Below are positions 1 through 10,336 of a stretch of 64,000 nucleotides of DNA, one piece after another (positions within the stretch are counted from its first letter, which is position 1; each line of letters begins with the position of its first letter). The stretch is taken from positions 47,313,688 through 47,377,687 of the forward strand of contig NC_135725.1 of NCBI RefSeq assembly GCF_964656455.1, written 5' to 3'. Below the pieces are notes generated by a model that was not told the DNA's origin, ran no database searches, and saw only the letters and a list, made by a program, of their open reading frames with translations. Origin of the DNA: Halichoerus grypus. Lineage: Eukaryota > Chordata > Mammalia > Carnivora > Phocidae. The position numbers were made by a program, and so were the translations under genes.

Positions 1-189
1 CTTAACAGGGAGGTAGCTGAGTTCTTAGAGGAATGTCACTTGGCCTGTTTGGAGGACTTGTCAGTGGGCTATAGGTAGTAAGGAAATCTAATTTTTCTTT
101 TGCCTTTGTTTCCCACATCATTAACTAACTGGAATTTAAATAAAAACTTGGAAAAAAAAAAGATACAGGTCTTTTGAAAAAGACAAAAG
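1..189. other. Unassigned left edge
   Basis: AT-rich sequence with a short A run near 150-160. I see no open frame, repeat head or similarity to the duplicated units that begins before about position 190. Confidence 0.4.
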
Positions 190-1058
190 AACTTCAAGTC
201 AGTCAGTTCACTTGACTCACACCACACCCCCAGTTGCCATCCACAACCACAGACAACAGCCCTTTGCATCTGAAGTGGAATCTGGAATCCTTGATCCCTC
301 ACCTCCCCTCTTGATTTCATGCCATGGCCTCTCCTGGTTCTTAAATCCTCTCTCCATTTCTATCCTTCACCCCTTTTAACAGGTGTTTCCAGACAAGCCA
401 GTATCTCATAACTCCTCATGTTCGACTTTGGATCTTTGGTACCTTCAGAATAAATCATCCCTCTGGGTTTCTATTTCTCTCCAAACAGCTGTATAAATAA
501 GTGGAATCCAAATGGGGATATTGAGAGGATTGAGTTAATGATTTCAAGGATCTCAGAAGAGTTAGCCTGCAATCAGCTTTGGGTGTTATCATAAAACATC
601 ATCATCATTATTCTTATTCAGATGAGGAGCAGAATCTTTTAGGATCATCCAGTTCCCTTTGTCTTAATATTGGATTTCGCAAAGCAATCTTCCTGGCCTG
701 AGTGGATTTATCAGCTAGGTAGAGCGCTCAGGCAGGGCGAGTATCCTCTCTCCTTCCTCAGAGGGTGAGCACCTGGGGTTCTGGTTGCCATTCTCTTGTG
801 AGCTGGTTGGTGTGACTCCTCTCGTCTCGCCTCAGAGCTGAGCACATGTGGATTGAATGAAAGAAAAATCAGGTGGCTGGTCTTGCAACGCTGAGGGTTG
901 CCTGGGGACCCAGGAGTTGGTCTTGTGTGAGTCTCTGGCCGAGGCGGCCACTGTCCTGACTTGGGGTAATTCAGTACAACCTTCATTCTCCCCCTCTGCC
1001 AGAGCTGCTGGTCCCCAGTGTTGCTGCATCGAATTTTCCTAACTTACACCCTGTCATT
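190..1058 (+). repeat. Partial copy of the 14-kb interferon unit (U0 fragment)
   Basis: This stretch runs in parallel with 26873-27735, 41030-41895 and 62065-62935, sharing blocks such as CTCACACCACACCCCC and ATCATCATCATTATTCTTAT. It is visibly more diverged than those three are from each other. It stops where the antisense LINE-1 tail begins. No protein function is evident: the frame that is open in the later units is interrupted here. Confidence 0.7.
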
Positions 1059-1450
1059 TTTTTAATTAACATATAATGTATTATTTGTTTCAGGGATACA
1101 GGTCTGTGATTCGTGATTTATCAGTCTTACACAGTTCACAGCGCTCACCATAGCACACACCCTCCCCAGTGTCCATTACCCAGCCACCCCATCCTCCCAC
1201 CCCCCTCCCCTCCAGCAACCCTCAGTTTGTTTCCTAAGATTAAGAGTCTCTTATGGTTTGTCTCCCTCTCTGGTTTCCTCTTATTTCATTTTTTTTTCCT
1301 CTTCCCCTATGATCCTCTGTCTTGTTTCTTAAATTCTGCATATCAGTGAGATAATATGATAATTCTTTCTCTGATTGACTTATTTCGCTTAGCATAATAC
1401 CCTCTAGGTTCCATCCCCGTCATTGCAAATGGCAAGATTTCATTTTTTTT

Positions 1451-1511
1451 ACATTTTAAAAATTTTATTATGTTATGTTAATCACCATACATTACATCAT
1501 TAGTTTTTGAT
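1451..1511 (-). mobile_element. 61-bp LINE-1 3' tail nested in the older LINE-1
   Basis: The inserted stretch resembles the reverse complement of the extreme 3' end of the LINE-1 at 51000-51060 (GATGTAATGTATGG..TTAACATAAC). It is flanked by a direct repeat AAGATTTCATTTTTTT at 1435-1450 and 1512-1527. It interrupts ORF2 3' sequence that is continuous in the other LINE-1 copies. This is an extremely 5'-truncated retrotransposition. Confidence 0.8.
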
Positions 1512-2301
1512 AAGATTTCATTTTTTTGATGGCTACGTAGTATTCCATTTTATATATACCACATCTTCTTTATCCATTCATCTGTAGATGGACATCTGGG
1601 CTCTTTCCATAGTTCAGCTATTGTGGACATTGCTGCTATAAACATTGGGGTGCATGTGCCCCTTTAGATCACTACATTTGTATCTTTGGGGTAAATACCC
1701 AGTACTGCAATTGCTGGTTCATAGAGTAGCTCTACTTTCAACATTTTGAGGAACCTCCATACTGTTTTCCAGAGTGGCTGCACCAGCTTGCATTCCCACC
1801 AACAGTGTAGGAGGGTTCTCCTTTCTCCACAACCTCACCAATATCTGACTTATTAATTTTAGCCATTCTGACTGGTGTGAGGTGGTATCTCGTTGTGGTT
1901 TTGATCTGTATTTCCCTGATGCCGAGTGATGTTGAGCACTTTTTCATGTGTCTGTTGGCCATTTGGATGTCTTCTTTGTAGAAATGTCTGTTCATGGCTT
2001 CTGCCCATTGCTTGATTGGATTATTTGTTCCTTGGATGTTGAGTTTGATTAAGTTCTTTATAGATTTTGGCTACTAGCCCTTTATCTGATATGTCATTTG
2101 CAAATATCTTCTCCCATTCTGTAGGTTGTCTTTTGGTTTTGTTGATTATTTCCTCTGCTGTGCAAAAGCTTTTTATCTTGATCAAGTCTCAATAGTTCAT
2201 TTTTGCCCTTGTTTCCCTTGCCTTTGGTGATGTGTCTAGGAAGAAGTTGCTGCAGCTGAGGTCAAAGAGGTTGCTGCCTGTGTTCTCCTCAAGGATTTTT
2301 G

Positions 2302-2453
2302 TTTTTTAAAGATTTTATTTATTTATTTGACAGAGAGAGAGAGCGGCAGGCAGAGGGAGAGTGAGAAGCAAGCTCTCTGCTCAATCCCAGGACCCTGGGA
2401 TCATGACCTGAGCCGTAGGCAGATGCTTAACCGACTGAGCCACTCAGGCACCC
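2302..2453 (-). mobile_element. Can-SINE (antisense) nested in LINE-1
   Basis: The poly-T and AAAGATTTTATTTATTTATTT start, the GAGAGAGAG tract and the terminal GAGCCACTCAGGCACCCC identify a reverse-oriented carnivore SINE. The near-repeat CTCCTCAAGGATTTT / CTCCTCAAGGGTTTT on either side is the target-site duplication. Confidence 0.9.
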
Positions 2454-4743
2454 CTCCTCAAGGGTTTTGATTTTATTAAATTTTTCAAAGAATCAGCTCC
2501 TAGTTTCATTGATCTGTTCTACTGTTCTTTTGGTTTCTATTTAATTGATTTCTGCTCTAATCTTTATTATTTCTCTTCTCCTGCTGGCCCTAGGTTTTAT
2601 TTGCTGTTCTTTCAGAGTATATCTGTTCTTTCTCTGAGTATATCTGTGAAGTCCGTCTGGTCAATGTGTCATTTAAAGCCCTTTATTTCCTTGTTGATCT
2701 TTTGCTTAGATGATCTGTCCATTTCAGTGAGAGGGGTGTTAAAGTCCCTTACTATTATTGTATTATTGTCAATGTGATTCTTTGATTTTGTTATTAATTG
2801 GCTTATATAATTGGCTGCTCCCATGTTAGGGGCATAAATATTTACAATTGTTAGATCTTCTTGTTGGATAGACCCTTTAAGTATGATATAGTGTCCTTCC
2901 TCATCTCTTATTACAGTCTTTGGTTTAAAATCTAATTTGTCTGATATAAGGATTGCCACCCCAGCTTTCTTTTGATGTCCATTGGCATGATAAATGGTTT
3001 TCCACCCTGTCCCTTTAAATCTGGTGGTGTCTTTGGGTCTAAAATGAGTCTCTTGCAGACAGCATATCGATGGGTCTTGCTTTTTATCCAATCTGATACC
3101 CTGTGTCTTTTGATTGGGGCATTTAGCCCATTTACGTCCAGGGTAACTATTGAAAGATATGAATTTAGTGCCATTGTATTGCCTGTAAGGTGACTGTTAA
3201 TGTAGATTGTCTCTGTTCCTTTCTGGTCTATGTTACTTTTGGGCTCTCTCTTTGCTTAGAGGACCCCTTTCAATATTTCTTGCAGGGCTGGTTTGGTGAT
3301 TGCAAATTCTTTTAGTTTCTGTTTGTCCTGGAAGCTTTTTATCTCTCCTTCTATTTTCAGTGATAGCCTAGCTGGATGAAGTATTCTTGGCTGCATATTT
3401 TTCTCATTTAGTGCCCTGAATATATCATGCCAGTCCTTTCTGGCCTGCCAGGCCTCTGTGGATAGGTCTGCTGCGAATTAATGTTTCTACCATTGTAGAT
3501 TACAGATTTCTTCTCCCGAGCTGCTTTCAGGATTTTCTCTTTGTCTCTGAGATTTGTAAGTTTTACTATTAGATGTCGAGGAGTTGATGTATTTTTTTTT
3601 ATTTTGAGGGGGTTCTCTGTGCCTCTTGGATTTTGATGCCTGTTTCCTTCACCAAATTAGGGAAGTTCTCTGCTATAATTTGCTCCAATATACCTTCTGC
3701 CCCCCTCTCTCTTTCTTCTTCTTCTGGGATCCCAATTATTCTAATATTGTTTCATCTTATGGTATCACTTATCTCTCGAATTCTCCCCTCGTGATCCAGT
3801 AGTTGTTTATCTCTCTTTATCTAAGCTTCTTTATTCTCCATCATTTGGTCCTCTATATCACTAATTCTGTCATCTGCCTCATTTATCCTAGCAGTTAGAG
3901 CCTCCATTTTTGATTGCATCTCATTAATACCCTTTTTTAATTTCAACTTGGTTAGATTTTATTTCTCCAGAAATGGATTCTCTAGTATATTCTATGCTTT
4001 TTTTCAAGCCCAGCTAGTATCTTTATGATCGTTATTCTGAACTCTAGTTCTGACACCTTACTAATGTTTGAATTGATTAGGTCCCTGGCAGTCAGTACTG
4101 CCTCTTGTTCTTTTTTTTGAGGTGAGTTTTTCCATTTTGTCATTTTATCCAGGGAAGAATAGATGAATGAGAGAACAAAATACTAAAAGGGTAACAACGA
4201 CCCCAGAGAAATATACACTAAATAAGTCAGGAGAGACCCTAAACCAGGGAGAAAAGGGAAAAAAAAAAAAAGAATATGATCAGGCTGGTGAATAGAACAG
4301 AGCCATACACTAGATTTTGGGTGTATTTTGGTCTGTTAGAAGAAAGTGCATCCCAAAATTTTAAAGAAAGACAAAGTTATGTATATACAAAAATAAGGTT
4401 AAATATAATGAAAGGATGGAATATGACTGTAAAAATGAAAATTAAAAAAAGATTAAAAAAAGGAATTGATAAGTTGGTTGAAAACAGAAAGAAAAATTAA
4501 AAAAAAAAAGAGAGAGAATGTGATCAGGTGGGTGAATAGAACAGAGCCATACACTAGATTATGGGTATATTTTGGTCTGTTAGAAGAAACTGCATCCCAA
4601 AATTTTAAAGAATGAAAAACTTATGTATATACAAATAATAAGGTTAAATACAATGAAGGGATAGAATATGACTGTAAAAATGAATATTAAAAAAGATTTT
4701 AAAAAAGGAACTGATAAGAAGTTGGTTGAAAAAGGAAAGAAGA

Positions 4744-4943
4744 GGGGCGCCTGGGTGGCTCAGTCATTAAGCGTCTGCCTTCGGCTCAGGTCATGATCCC
4801 AGGGTCCTGGGATCGAGCCCCGCATCAGGCTCCCTGCTTGGTGGGAGCCTGCTTCTCCCTCTCCCACTCCCCCTGCTTGTGTTCCTGCTCTCACTATCTC
4901 TCTCTGTCAAATAAATAAATAAAATCTTTAAAAAAAAAAAAAA
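4744..4943 (+). mobile_element. Can-SINE nested in the LINE-1 5' UTR
   Basis: The full tRNA-related head GGCGCCTGGGTGGCTCAG, the CT-rich middle and an AAATAAATAAATAAAATC tail with poly-A are visible. The flanking direct repeat is AAAGGAAAGAAG. Little divergence from the general arctoid consensus suggests a fairly young insertion. Confidence 0.93.
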
Positions 4944-6092
4944 AGGAAAGAAGAAAAATTCGAAATAGAAAAAGAAAAAAATAAAGAAAATTAAAAAAAA
5001 TTAACTTTGAAAGACTAAAGAATCATGAGAAAAAAACCATGAATTCTATGTGCAGTATTTCCCTAGTGCTGGAGTTTTGCAATTCTCATTGATTGGTGAA
5101 CTTGGTCTTGGCCAGATGTTCTTGCTGATCTTCTGGGGGAGGGGCCTGTTGCCGTGGTTCCCAAATGTCTTTGCCGGAGGTGGAATTGCCCTGCCCTTGC
5201 CAGTCCAGGCTAAGTAATCTGCTCGGGTTTGCTCTCGGGAGCTTTTGTTCCCTGCGAGCTCTCCACACAGCTTTGGAGGACAAGAGTGAAAATGGCGGCC
5301 TCCCAATCTCTGCCCCAGAGGAGCTGAGAACTCGGGGCCCCGCTCCTCAGTGAGCCCCCAGAGAAAAGCAGTCAATCACTCCCGTCTCCCCGGTCTCTGG
5401 CCGCACTCTGTGCTCACCCAGCCTGTGACCAAGCGTTTCTATCTCTGGCACATGACCCCATGTGGAGTCCCCAAACCCAGCAGATCCCTGTGGTGCGCTC
5501 CCATGCCGCTCCTCCCAGGGGAGGAAGGGGAGTCTCCCCGGATCTGCCATTTGTTGGGTCTCTGCTGGAAGAGCAGTGGCCCCACTGTGCCTCGGATCAT
5601 GGTTTCTGGCAACCCCGAGCTGAGAGCCTGCTGCTCGGCTCTGTCTCTGCAGCCAGCTTCCCTGCTCTGATACCTGGGAGCTCTGCCGCACTCAGGCACC
5701 CCCAGTCTTTCTGTGACTCCAAGGGTCCTGAGACCACACTGTCCCAGTGAGGGTTCCACCCTCCGCTTAGCTACTGGAGCGACGTCCCTCAGCGGAGCCG
5801 ACTTCTAGAAGTTCTGATTTTGTGCTCTGCTGCTCTATCACTTGTCAGTAGCAGCTGATGGAGGCCCCCTCCCCCGCCGTCTATCTTCCTGAATATCGCC
5901 TCGGATTCACTTCTCCCCACGTCCTACCTTCCAGAAAGTGGTCGCTTTTCTGTTCATAGAATTGTTGCTATTCTTTTCTTTAATCTCCTTTGAGTTCATA
6001 GGTGTTCAAAATGGTTCGATAGCTATCTATCTGAATTCCTGGGACCAGACGAAATTCAGGTCTCCTACTCCTCTGCCATCTCGGACCTAGCC

Positions 6093-6444
6093 TCCCATGT
6101 GAAATTCTTTATTGCATCTGGGAATGAGGGCAAGGGAGTGGATGTGGTCGCTTCTACATAGAGAGGACACTGAGAAGATGTCCTAAATGTAGTTCTGCAG
6201 ACTCTCAACATTTAAAGGTCAGGCAGAGGAGAGTCTGTGGCAGAGTGGCCAGTGCAGTTGGAAGGACACATGGGGACAATGACACACTGAGGGACAGACG
6301 TGGTGTTTGCAGGACAGGTGCAGACAATCTGACCTACTAAATGTCCTCAATGCTTGTGCACACTACCTTTTCTCGTCAACAATATAGTCAAGATGAAGTC
6401 CTATGAAAGGCATTTCAATTCCCAAAAGTTAAAAAAATGTAATT
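6093..6444. other. Diverged interferon-cluster spacer
   Basis: Parts resemble the spacer between interferon pseudogene and B-type gene (about 19160-19260), for example GCAGCCAGTGCAGGTGGGACAC there against GGCCAGTGCAGTTGGAAGGACAC here. No open frame or promoter was recognised. It probably belongs to an older duplicate of the same unit. Confidence 0.45.
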
Positions 6445-6645
6445 AGGAGCACCTTGGTGGCTCAGTCATTAAGTGTCTGTCTTCGGCTCAGGTCGTGATC
6501 CCAGGGTCCTGGGATCGAGCCCCACATCAGGCTCTCTGCTCAGCGGGAAGCCTGCTTCTCCCTCTCCTGCTCCCCCTGCTTGTGTTCCCTCTCTTGCTGT
6601 GTCTCTCTCTGTCAAATAAATAAATAAAATCTTAAAAAAAAAAGG
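6445..6645 (+). mobile_element. Can-SINE
   Basis: The head AGCACCTTGGTGGCTCAG, CT-rich middle, AAATAAATAAATAAAATC tail and poly-A are present. Similar A-rich flanks (AAAAAAATGTAATTA and AAAAAAAAGGTAACTA) serve as the probable target duplication. Confidence 0.9.
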
Positions 6646-7124
6646 TAACTAAATAGTCAGGGAGACCAAAGAAATTGTTAAACATACAAATCTTTCAACT
6701 GAAAAGAAGGAAAGAAGTAATCTTCAACAGATCGTTGAGTTTGTTTCTATCAATGGTAGAAAAGTCAAGTTATATTCAATTGTTGTTTTGATGTAAATAA
6801 AATAGAGCTTCAATCTGGTTGAAAAAGTTGACTATAATATTATGAGCTTGAATATTTTCAAAATGAGAAATACTGATATTTTATGTTCAACATTTTCATT
6901 TAATATCTGCTAATATGTCATGTGGACAAAGTTGACTGGGACGCCGTCAGAGTTTCCAGGTTCCTCCTTTATAATCCGTTGGCTGTCCCGCTGTCCTGCC
7001 CACAAATCTGCCTAGAAGTCAGGGGAGCGCGGTGTGGACACACGACTTCCTTCCAGCGACGACGCAGACGGGGCTGGCTGGTGACCGGCTCTGTCCACCG
7101 CGTCCTCACTGTGGTCCAGGTGCA
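6646..7124. other. Spacer without recognised feature
   Basis: AT-rich to about 6920, then abruptly GC-rich. I recognise no gene. The composition change marks the left boundary of the minisatellite and CpG-dense block. Confidence 0.4.
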
Positions 7125-7620
7125 TCCTGTCGTCTGGTCTCTCGTTGCCCCGTGGCCACATCGTCCCGTTGACCATCGTCCCCTCATCTCATCTCTCATT
7201 GTCCCATCGCCCCAGTGCCTTCGCCCTGTAGACCCATCCTCTGTTATGGTGTCGCCGCATTGCCCCATCGTCCCATCACTCCTTCATGTCATTGCCCCAT
7301 TGTCCCATCGTCCTGTCAGCCGCTCCTCACATCGCCTCATTGTCCCAAATCCCCATTGTCTCTTAGTCCATTTGTTCCCCTCGCCCCCTTGCCCCGTTGC
7401 CCCATTGACCCGTCATCCAGGTGCCCTGTCCTCAGGTCTCCTCGTCATCCCTGGTGCTGTCACCCCATCACCCCAATGAACCATCATCCTATCATCCTGT
7501 CTTCCCAAAGCCCCACTGTCCCATCAATACATCTCCTATTGCCCCATCATCGCATTATCCCGTCACCCCGTGCCCCCATCGTCCCATCCTTCCATCCTCC
7601 CATTGTCCCACCGTGTCCCC
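7125..7620. repeat. CCCATCGTCCCATTGCCCC-type minisatellite
   Basis: Roughly 500 bp of degenerate tandem units of 9-19 bases built from CCCATCGTCCCAT, CCCATTGTCCC and CCCCATCACCCC. The + strand is pyrimidine-rich. The minus strand reads as repeated GGGACAATGGG runs and could form G-quadruplexes. Long open frames through it in two registers encode only Pro/Ser/His/Cys-rich low-complexity peptide and are a by-product of the repeat. Confidence 0.85.
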
Positions 7621-7639
7621 TGCCTCCTCACGCCCCCAC

Positions 7640-8135
7640 CCCCTCTCTGAGCCAGTCGCGGCCGCGGCATCAGGTGCACACACGACCCCGAAGCTGTAAA
7701 CGCCACGGAACGCGCTCCCGCTCCGAGTCTCAAGTCCCTTCAGGAAACCGGTTTTTGGTGACAGTGGTCTGGCTGCAGTTTCTGCGCGAAAGCGGAGCCC
7801 AGAACTCTGGGCCAAGCCCAGAAAATGCAAGGTGCAGGATACCCTCCTGGCCGAAAATGTCCCCGCCTAAAAAGCCACAGAGCGGCATACGCAGCGGAAA
7901 GGGCGGCGGGAAAGGCCGGGTTTGCGCGGACTAGGACAGCCGCAGGGCAGGGCGCCTGCGGCACCCACGTCAGCCTTGGGCCACGAACAGCGGCGGGAAA
8001 GGACCCCGCGCGCCCCCTCGCGGCCGCCTGGACAATCGCCGAACTCCTCCTGGCCCACCTCTCCTGGCTAGTGGCAGGAGCCCCGCTCTGCGGCATCCCT
8101 GCCGCTCCCTTGCTGGACACCTGCCTTGGATCCAT
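7640..8135. promoter_or_regulatory. CpG-dense block (possible CpG island)
   Basis: CpG dinucleotides are dense here, with two GCGGCCGC octamers (7658-7665 and 8020-8027), inside otherwise AT-rich and CpG-poor DNA. It directly precedes the delta-like interferon pseudogene. Type I interferon genes do not normally have CpG-island promoters, so it may belong to an unrecognised promoter, an insulator, or a GC-rich repeat fused to the minisatellite. I found no matching coding exon. Confidence 0.5.
8010..8023 (-). promoter_or_regulatory. CTCF-like motif
   Basis: The minus strand reads CCGCGAGGGGGCGC, which agrees with the CTCF core (CCACCAGGGGGCGC) at 12 of 14 positions. It sits in the CpG-dense block at the left side of the IFNA array. 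Binding is inferred from the motif alone. Confidence 0.45.
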
Positions 8136-8143
8136 AGCGCAGA

Positions 8144-8608
8144 GTGCACAGACATCCTCGTACTGTGAGACAGCTGAAAAGTGTGCCCTCTCACACGTGT
8201 CTGAAGGGCAGAACCTACTTCAGACGGACTATTACCCAAATCCAGAAGACACAAAGCACCTGTTTCCACCGCCAGATGCTCCGGCAGATCTTCAGCCTCT
8301 TCAGCACAGACCACAGCCAGGCTGCTTGGAGCCATGATGCCCTTGATAACCTCCTCTCTATCCCTGATCGCAGCCTGGAACACCTGAAACCCAGGAAAGA
8401 AGACAATCCTGCCTGTCTGTGTTTGGGAATTGTTGTCCGGAAGGATTTCCAAAGCATCCGTCTCTATCTGAAGGAAAAGAAATACAGCCCCCATGCCTGG
8501 GAGGTTGTCAGAGTGGAAATGGAGAGGTGCCTTTTCCTCCTTTCACAACCCTCAAGTAAAGGAGAAAGTGATACTCAGGACTCTCTAATCAGTGACATTG
8601 TTTGCTGA
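8144..8608 (+). pseudogene. Type I interferon pseudogene, delta/omega-like
   Basis: The open frame keeps interferon landmarks. A CLKGRT stretch matches the AB loop with Cys29. MLRQIFSLFSTDHSQAAW matches helix C. A helix D segment ends in NPAC (the Cys99 position). VVRKDFQSIRLYLKEKKYS with HAWEVVRVEM matches helices D-E. The signal peptide and most of helix A are absent or out of frame, and the cysteine of the usual YSPCAW motif is His, so the second disulfide could not form. The C-terminal tail is longer than in IFN-alpha. The 3' flank is homologous to the IFNA 3' flanks, showing origin by tandem duplication. Among subtypes it looks closer to delta, omega or tau than to alpha. The subtype is a by-eye call. 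Confidence 0.75.
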
Positions 8609-8918
8609 GCCCTCCAAAACTCTGTGAGTAGCAGGAAAAATATATGCTTTCTATCTATACCATTTTTTATTTTTTGTTAATTAAATTTTTCTATAGAAAA
8701 CTTCTTGTATCTGTTTCTTAGTGAAAGAGGAATCAAGTCTGATTATCATCAGATGAAAAATGGATTGTACAACTCACTCATTATTACATTGTTCATATTT
8801 TAAATAAAAAATAGACTTTCTTCAAGCCAGTGTACATGTTGTTGTCAGGATATAGGGGGACATAACAAATCCAATCCTTAGTCTGCATTGTTGAGTTTTG
8901 TAAAAAACCAACCTCCGA
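8609..8918. other. 3' flank of interferon pseudogene (IFNA-like)
   Basis: Parallels 12540-12800 downstream of IFNA copy 1, for example TTAATTAAATTTTTCTATAGAAAA and GACATAACAAATC. The homology resumes after the SINE at 9109 and continues to about 9400. Confidence 0.75.
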
Positions 8919-9108
8919 GATCCCCAGTGGTTCAGTTGGTTAAGTCTCTGCCTTTGATGGGGATCATGATCCCAGAGTCCTGGGATTGAGTCCTGCATCC
9001 AGCTCCTTGCTCAGTGGCGAGCCTACTTCTCCCTCTGCCTGCCACTCCCCCTGCTTGTGCTCACTCTCTCTAACAAATAAATAAATAAAATCTTAAAAAA
9101 AAAAAAAA
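8919..9108 (+). mobile_element. Can-SINE, older
   Basis: Diverged head GATCCCCAGTGGTTCAGTTGG, CT-rich middle and AAATAAATAAATAAAATC tail. It interrupts the ACCAACCTCC target, which is repeated as CCCATCCTCC on the other side. The same target is uninterrupted after IFNA copies 1, 2, 4 and 6. Confidence 0.9.
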
Positions 9109-9863
9109 CCCATCCTCCAAGCAATAATCCCATTTACTTAGTATCAGTTATGTTAAATGGTATAGTGAGAAAAGGCAAAAAATGGAATCTCTCAGCAGAC
9201 ACTGTAAGCAGAATGTCAGAAATAAAAATAAAAGCAGTAGATATCTCCCACAGTTGACTGGTAGACATCTGAGGGCAAATATTCTTTAGAAAATGGATAT
9301 TTAAGTCTGCCATTTTCAAGCAATTCCATCAAATTAAAGCCCAGGATTGGAAGTGGTCACAAGAGGAGAGAGTGTAGAATAGAAAAGAACTTACAATTGA
9401 CTCTGTCATGGTTTCTGTCTGACACTTGTACTTCCAAGTACAAAGCCACCAACTGAAACCAAGAGTTGTGTGAAAGTTTGAGGTTTTTGGAAACACTCCT
9501 AGAAGAGACCTTGTTTTCTTCTTTTTCTCCTGGTGACTATTTTTGGATATGAGGGAATGTCCCTGTTACACTGATGTAACAGTGGCTGTAGCAAAATGGA
9601 AATAGAAAGTAGCATTATTTTATTCTGTGGCCTGTCAAATTATTTACAAAGGAAAAGTGCCACCTCCTGCCCAAGACATACTAAGACAGTGACCAAGTCT
9701 GGAGACCTGGCTTGTGTTCTCTGCCTAAGTCTATCCCTGGCAGGTGATTTTTCTCCAGAGGTGAAAAACAAACAAACAAAAATGCTCTAACCAGGGAAGA
9801 CCTGACTCTGTTAGTGTAATAAGCCACTTTCCCTAGTCTTTATATATTTTTTGAAAACATACT
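9109..9863. other. Interferon-cluster spacer
   Basis: The left half continues the IFNA-type 3' flank (GACTGGTAGACATC at about 9255). The right half resembles 19890-20300 upstream of the B-type gene (GATGTAACAGTGGCTGTAGC). No gene is seen. Confidence 0.6.
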
Positions 9864-10076
9864 TTAAAAAAAAAGATGTATTTGTTTTGGAGAGATAGAG
9901 AAGGGCATAGTCTTGGGGAGGGGGCAGAGGGAGAGAATCTTCAAGCAGACTCCCTGCTGAGTGTGGAGCCCCACTTAGGGTTCTAGGTGGGGCTCGGTCC
10001 CACGACCTAGGAGATCATGACCTGAACCCAAAGCAGAGATGTAAGCTTAACCAACTGAGCCACCCAGGTGTCCCTG
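9864..10076 (-). mobile_element. Can-SINE, old, antisense
   Basis: Reverse-oriented: AAAGATGTATTT start and GAGCCACCCAGGTGTCCC end. The flanking repeat is GAAAACATACTTT / GAAAAACACACTTT. Confidence 0.85.
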
Positions 10077-10110
10077 GAAAAACACACTTTTCTAAAGAGC
10101 AGTGAGTTTC

Positions 10111-10320
10111 TTTTTTTTTTTTTTTTAAAGATTTTATTTATGTATTTGTCAGAGAGAGAGACCGCGTGCACAAATAGGAGAAGGGGCAGGCAGAGCAGGC
10201 AGGGGGAGAAGCAGACTCCCCGCTGAGCAGGGAGCCTGATGCGGGGCTCAAACCCAGGATCCTGGGATCATGACCTGAGCCAAAGGCAGATGCCTAACGA
10301 CTGAGCCACCCAGATGCCCC
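10111..10320 (-). mobile_element. Can-SINE, antisense
   Basis: Poly-T followed by AAAGATTTTATTTATG, ending GAGCCACCCAGATGCCCC. A perfect 16-bp target duplication, AAGAGCAGTGAGTTTC, lies at 10095-10110 and 10321-10336, so the element is intact and comparatively young. Confidence 0.95.
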
Positions 10321-10336
10321 AAGAGCAGTGAGTTTC

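Larger units (their letters stand above)
1059..6092 (-). mobile_element. Old LINE-1, antisense, near full length but decayed
   Basis: Read on the minus strand this follows the + strand LINE-1 at 43939-51072 from 5' UTR to 3' UTR. The 5' end, with a GATGGCAGAGGAGTAGGAGA motif, lies near 6090 and the 3' end near 1059. The ORF2 endonuclease start is visible at 2669-3174 (frames broken), ORF1 relics span about 3250-4130, and the C-terminal ORF2 part is at 1560-2290. Two internal deletions are inferred by comparison: about 1.8 kb covering the reverse transcriptase core at about 2300/2455, and about 0.4 kb near 2620-2650. Two SINEs and a tiny second LINE-1 tail are nested inside. It cannot encode working proteins. 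Confidence 0.9.

Noticed and set aside
4744..4943. tRNA-like A and B boxes in SINEs
   Set aside because: SINE heads derived from tRNA, without a cloverleaf acceptor stem; not functional tRNA genes.
7215..7934. Open frame of 239 codons and overlapping 185-codon frame
   Set aside because: They run through the minisatellite in more than one register and encode Pro/Ser/His-rich low complexity; no domain and no promoter context.
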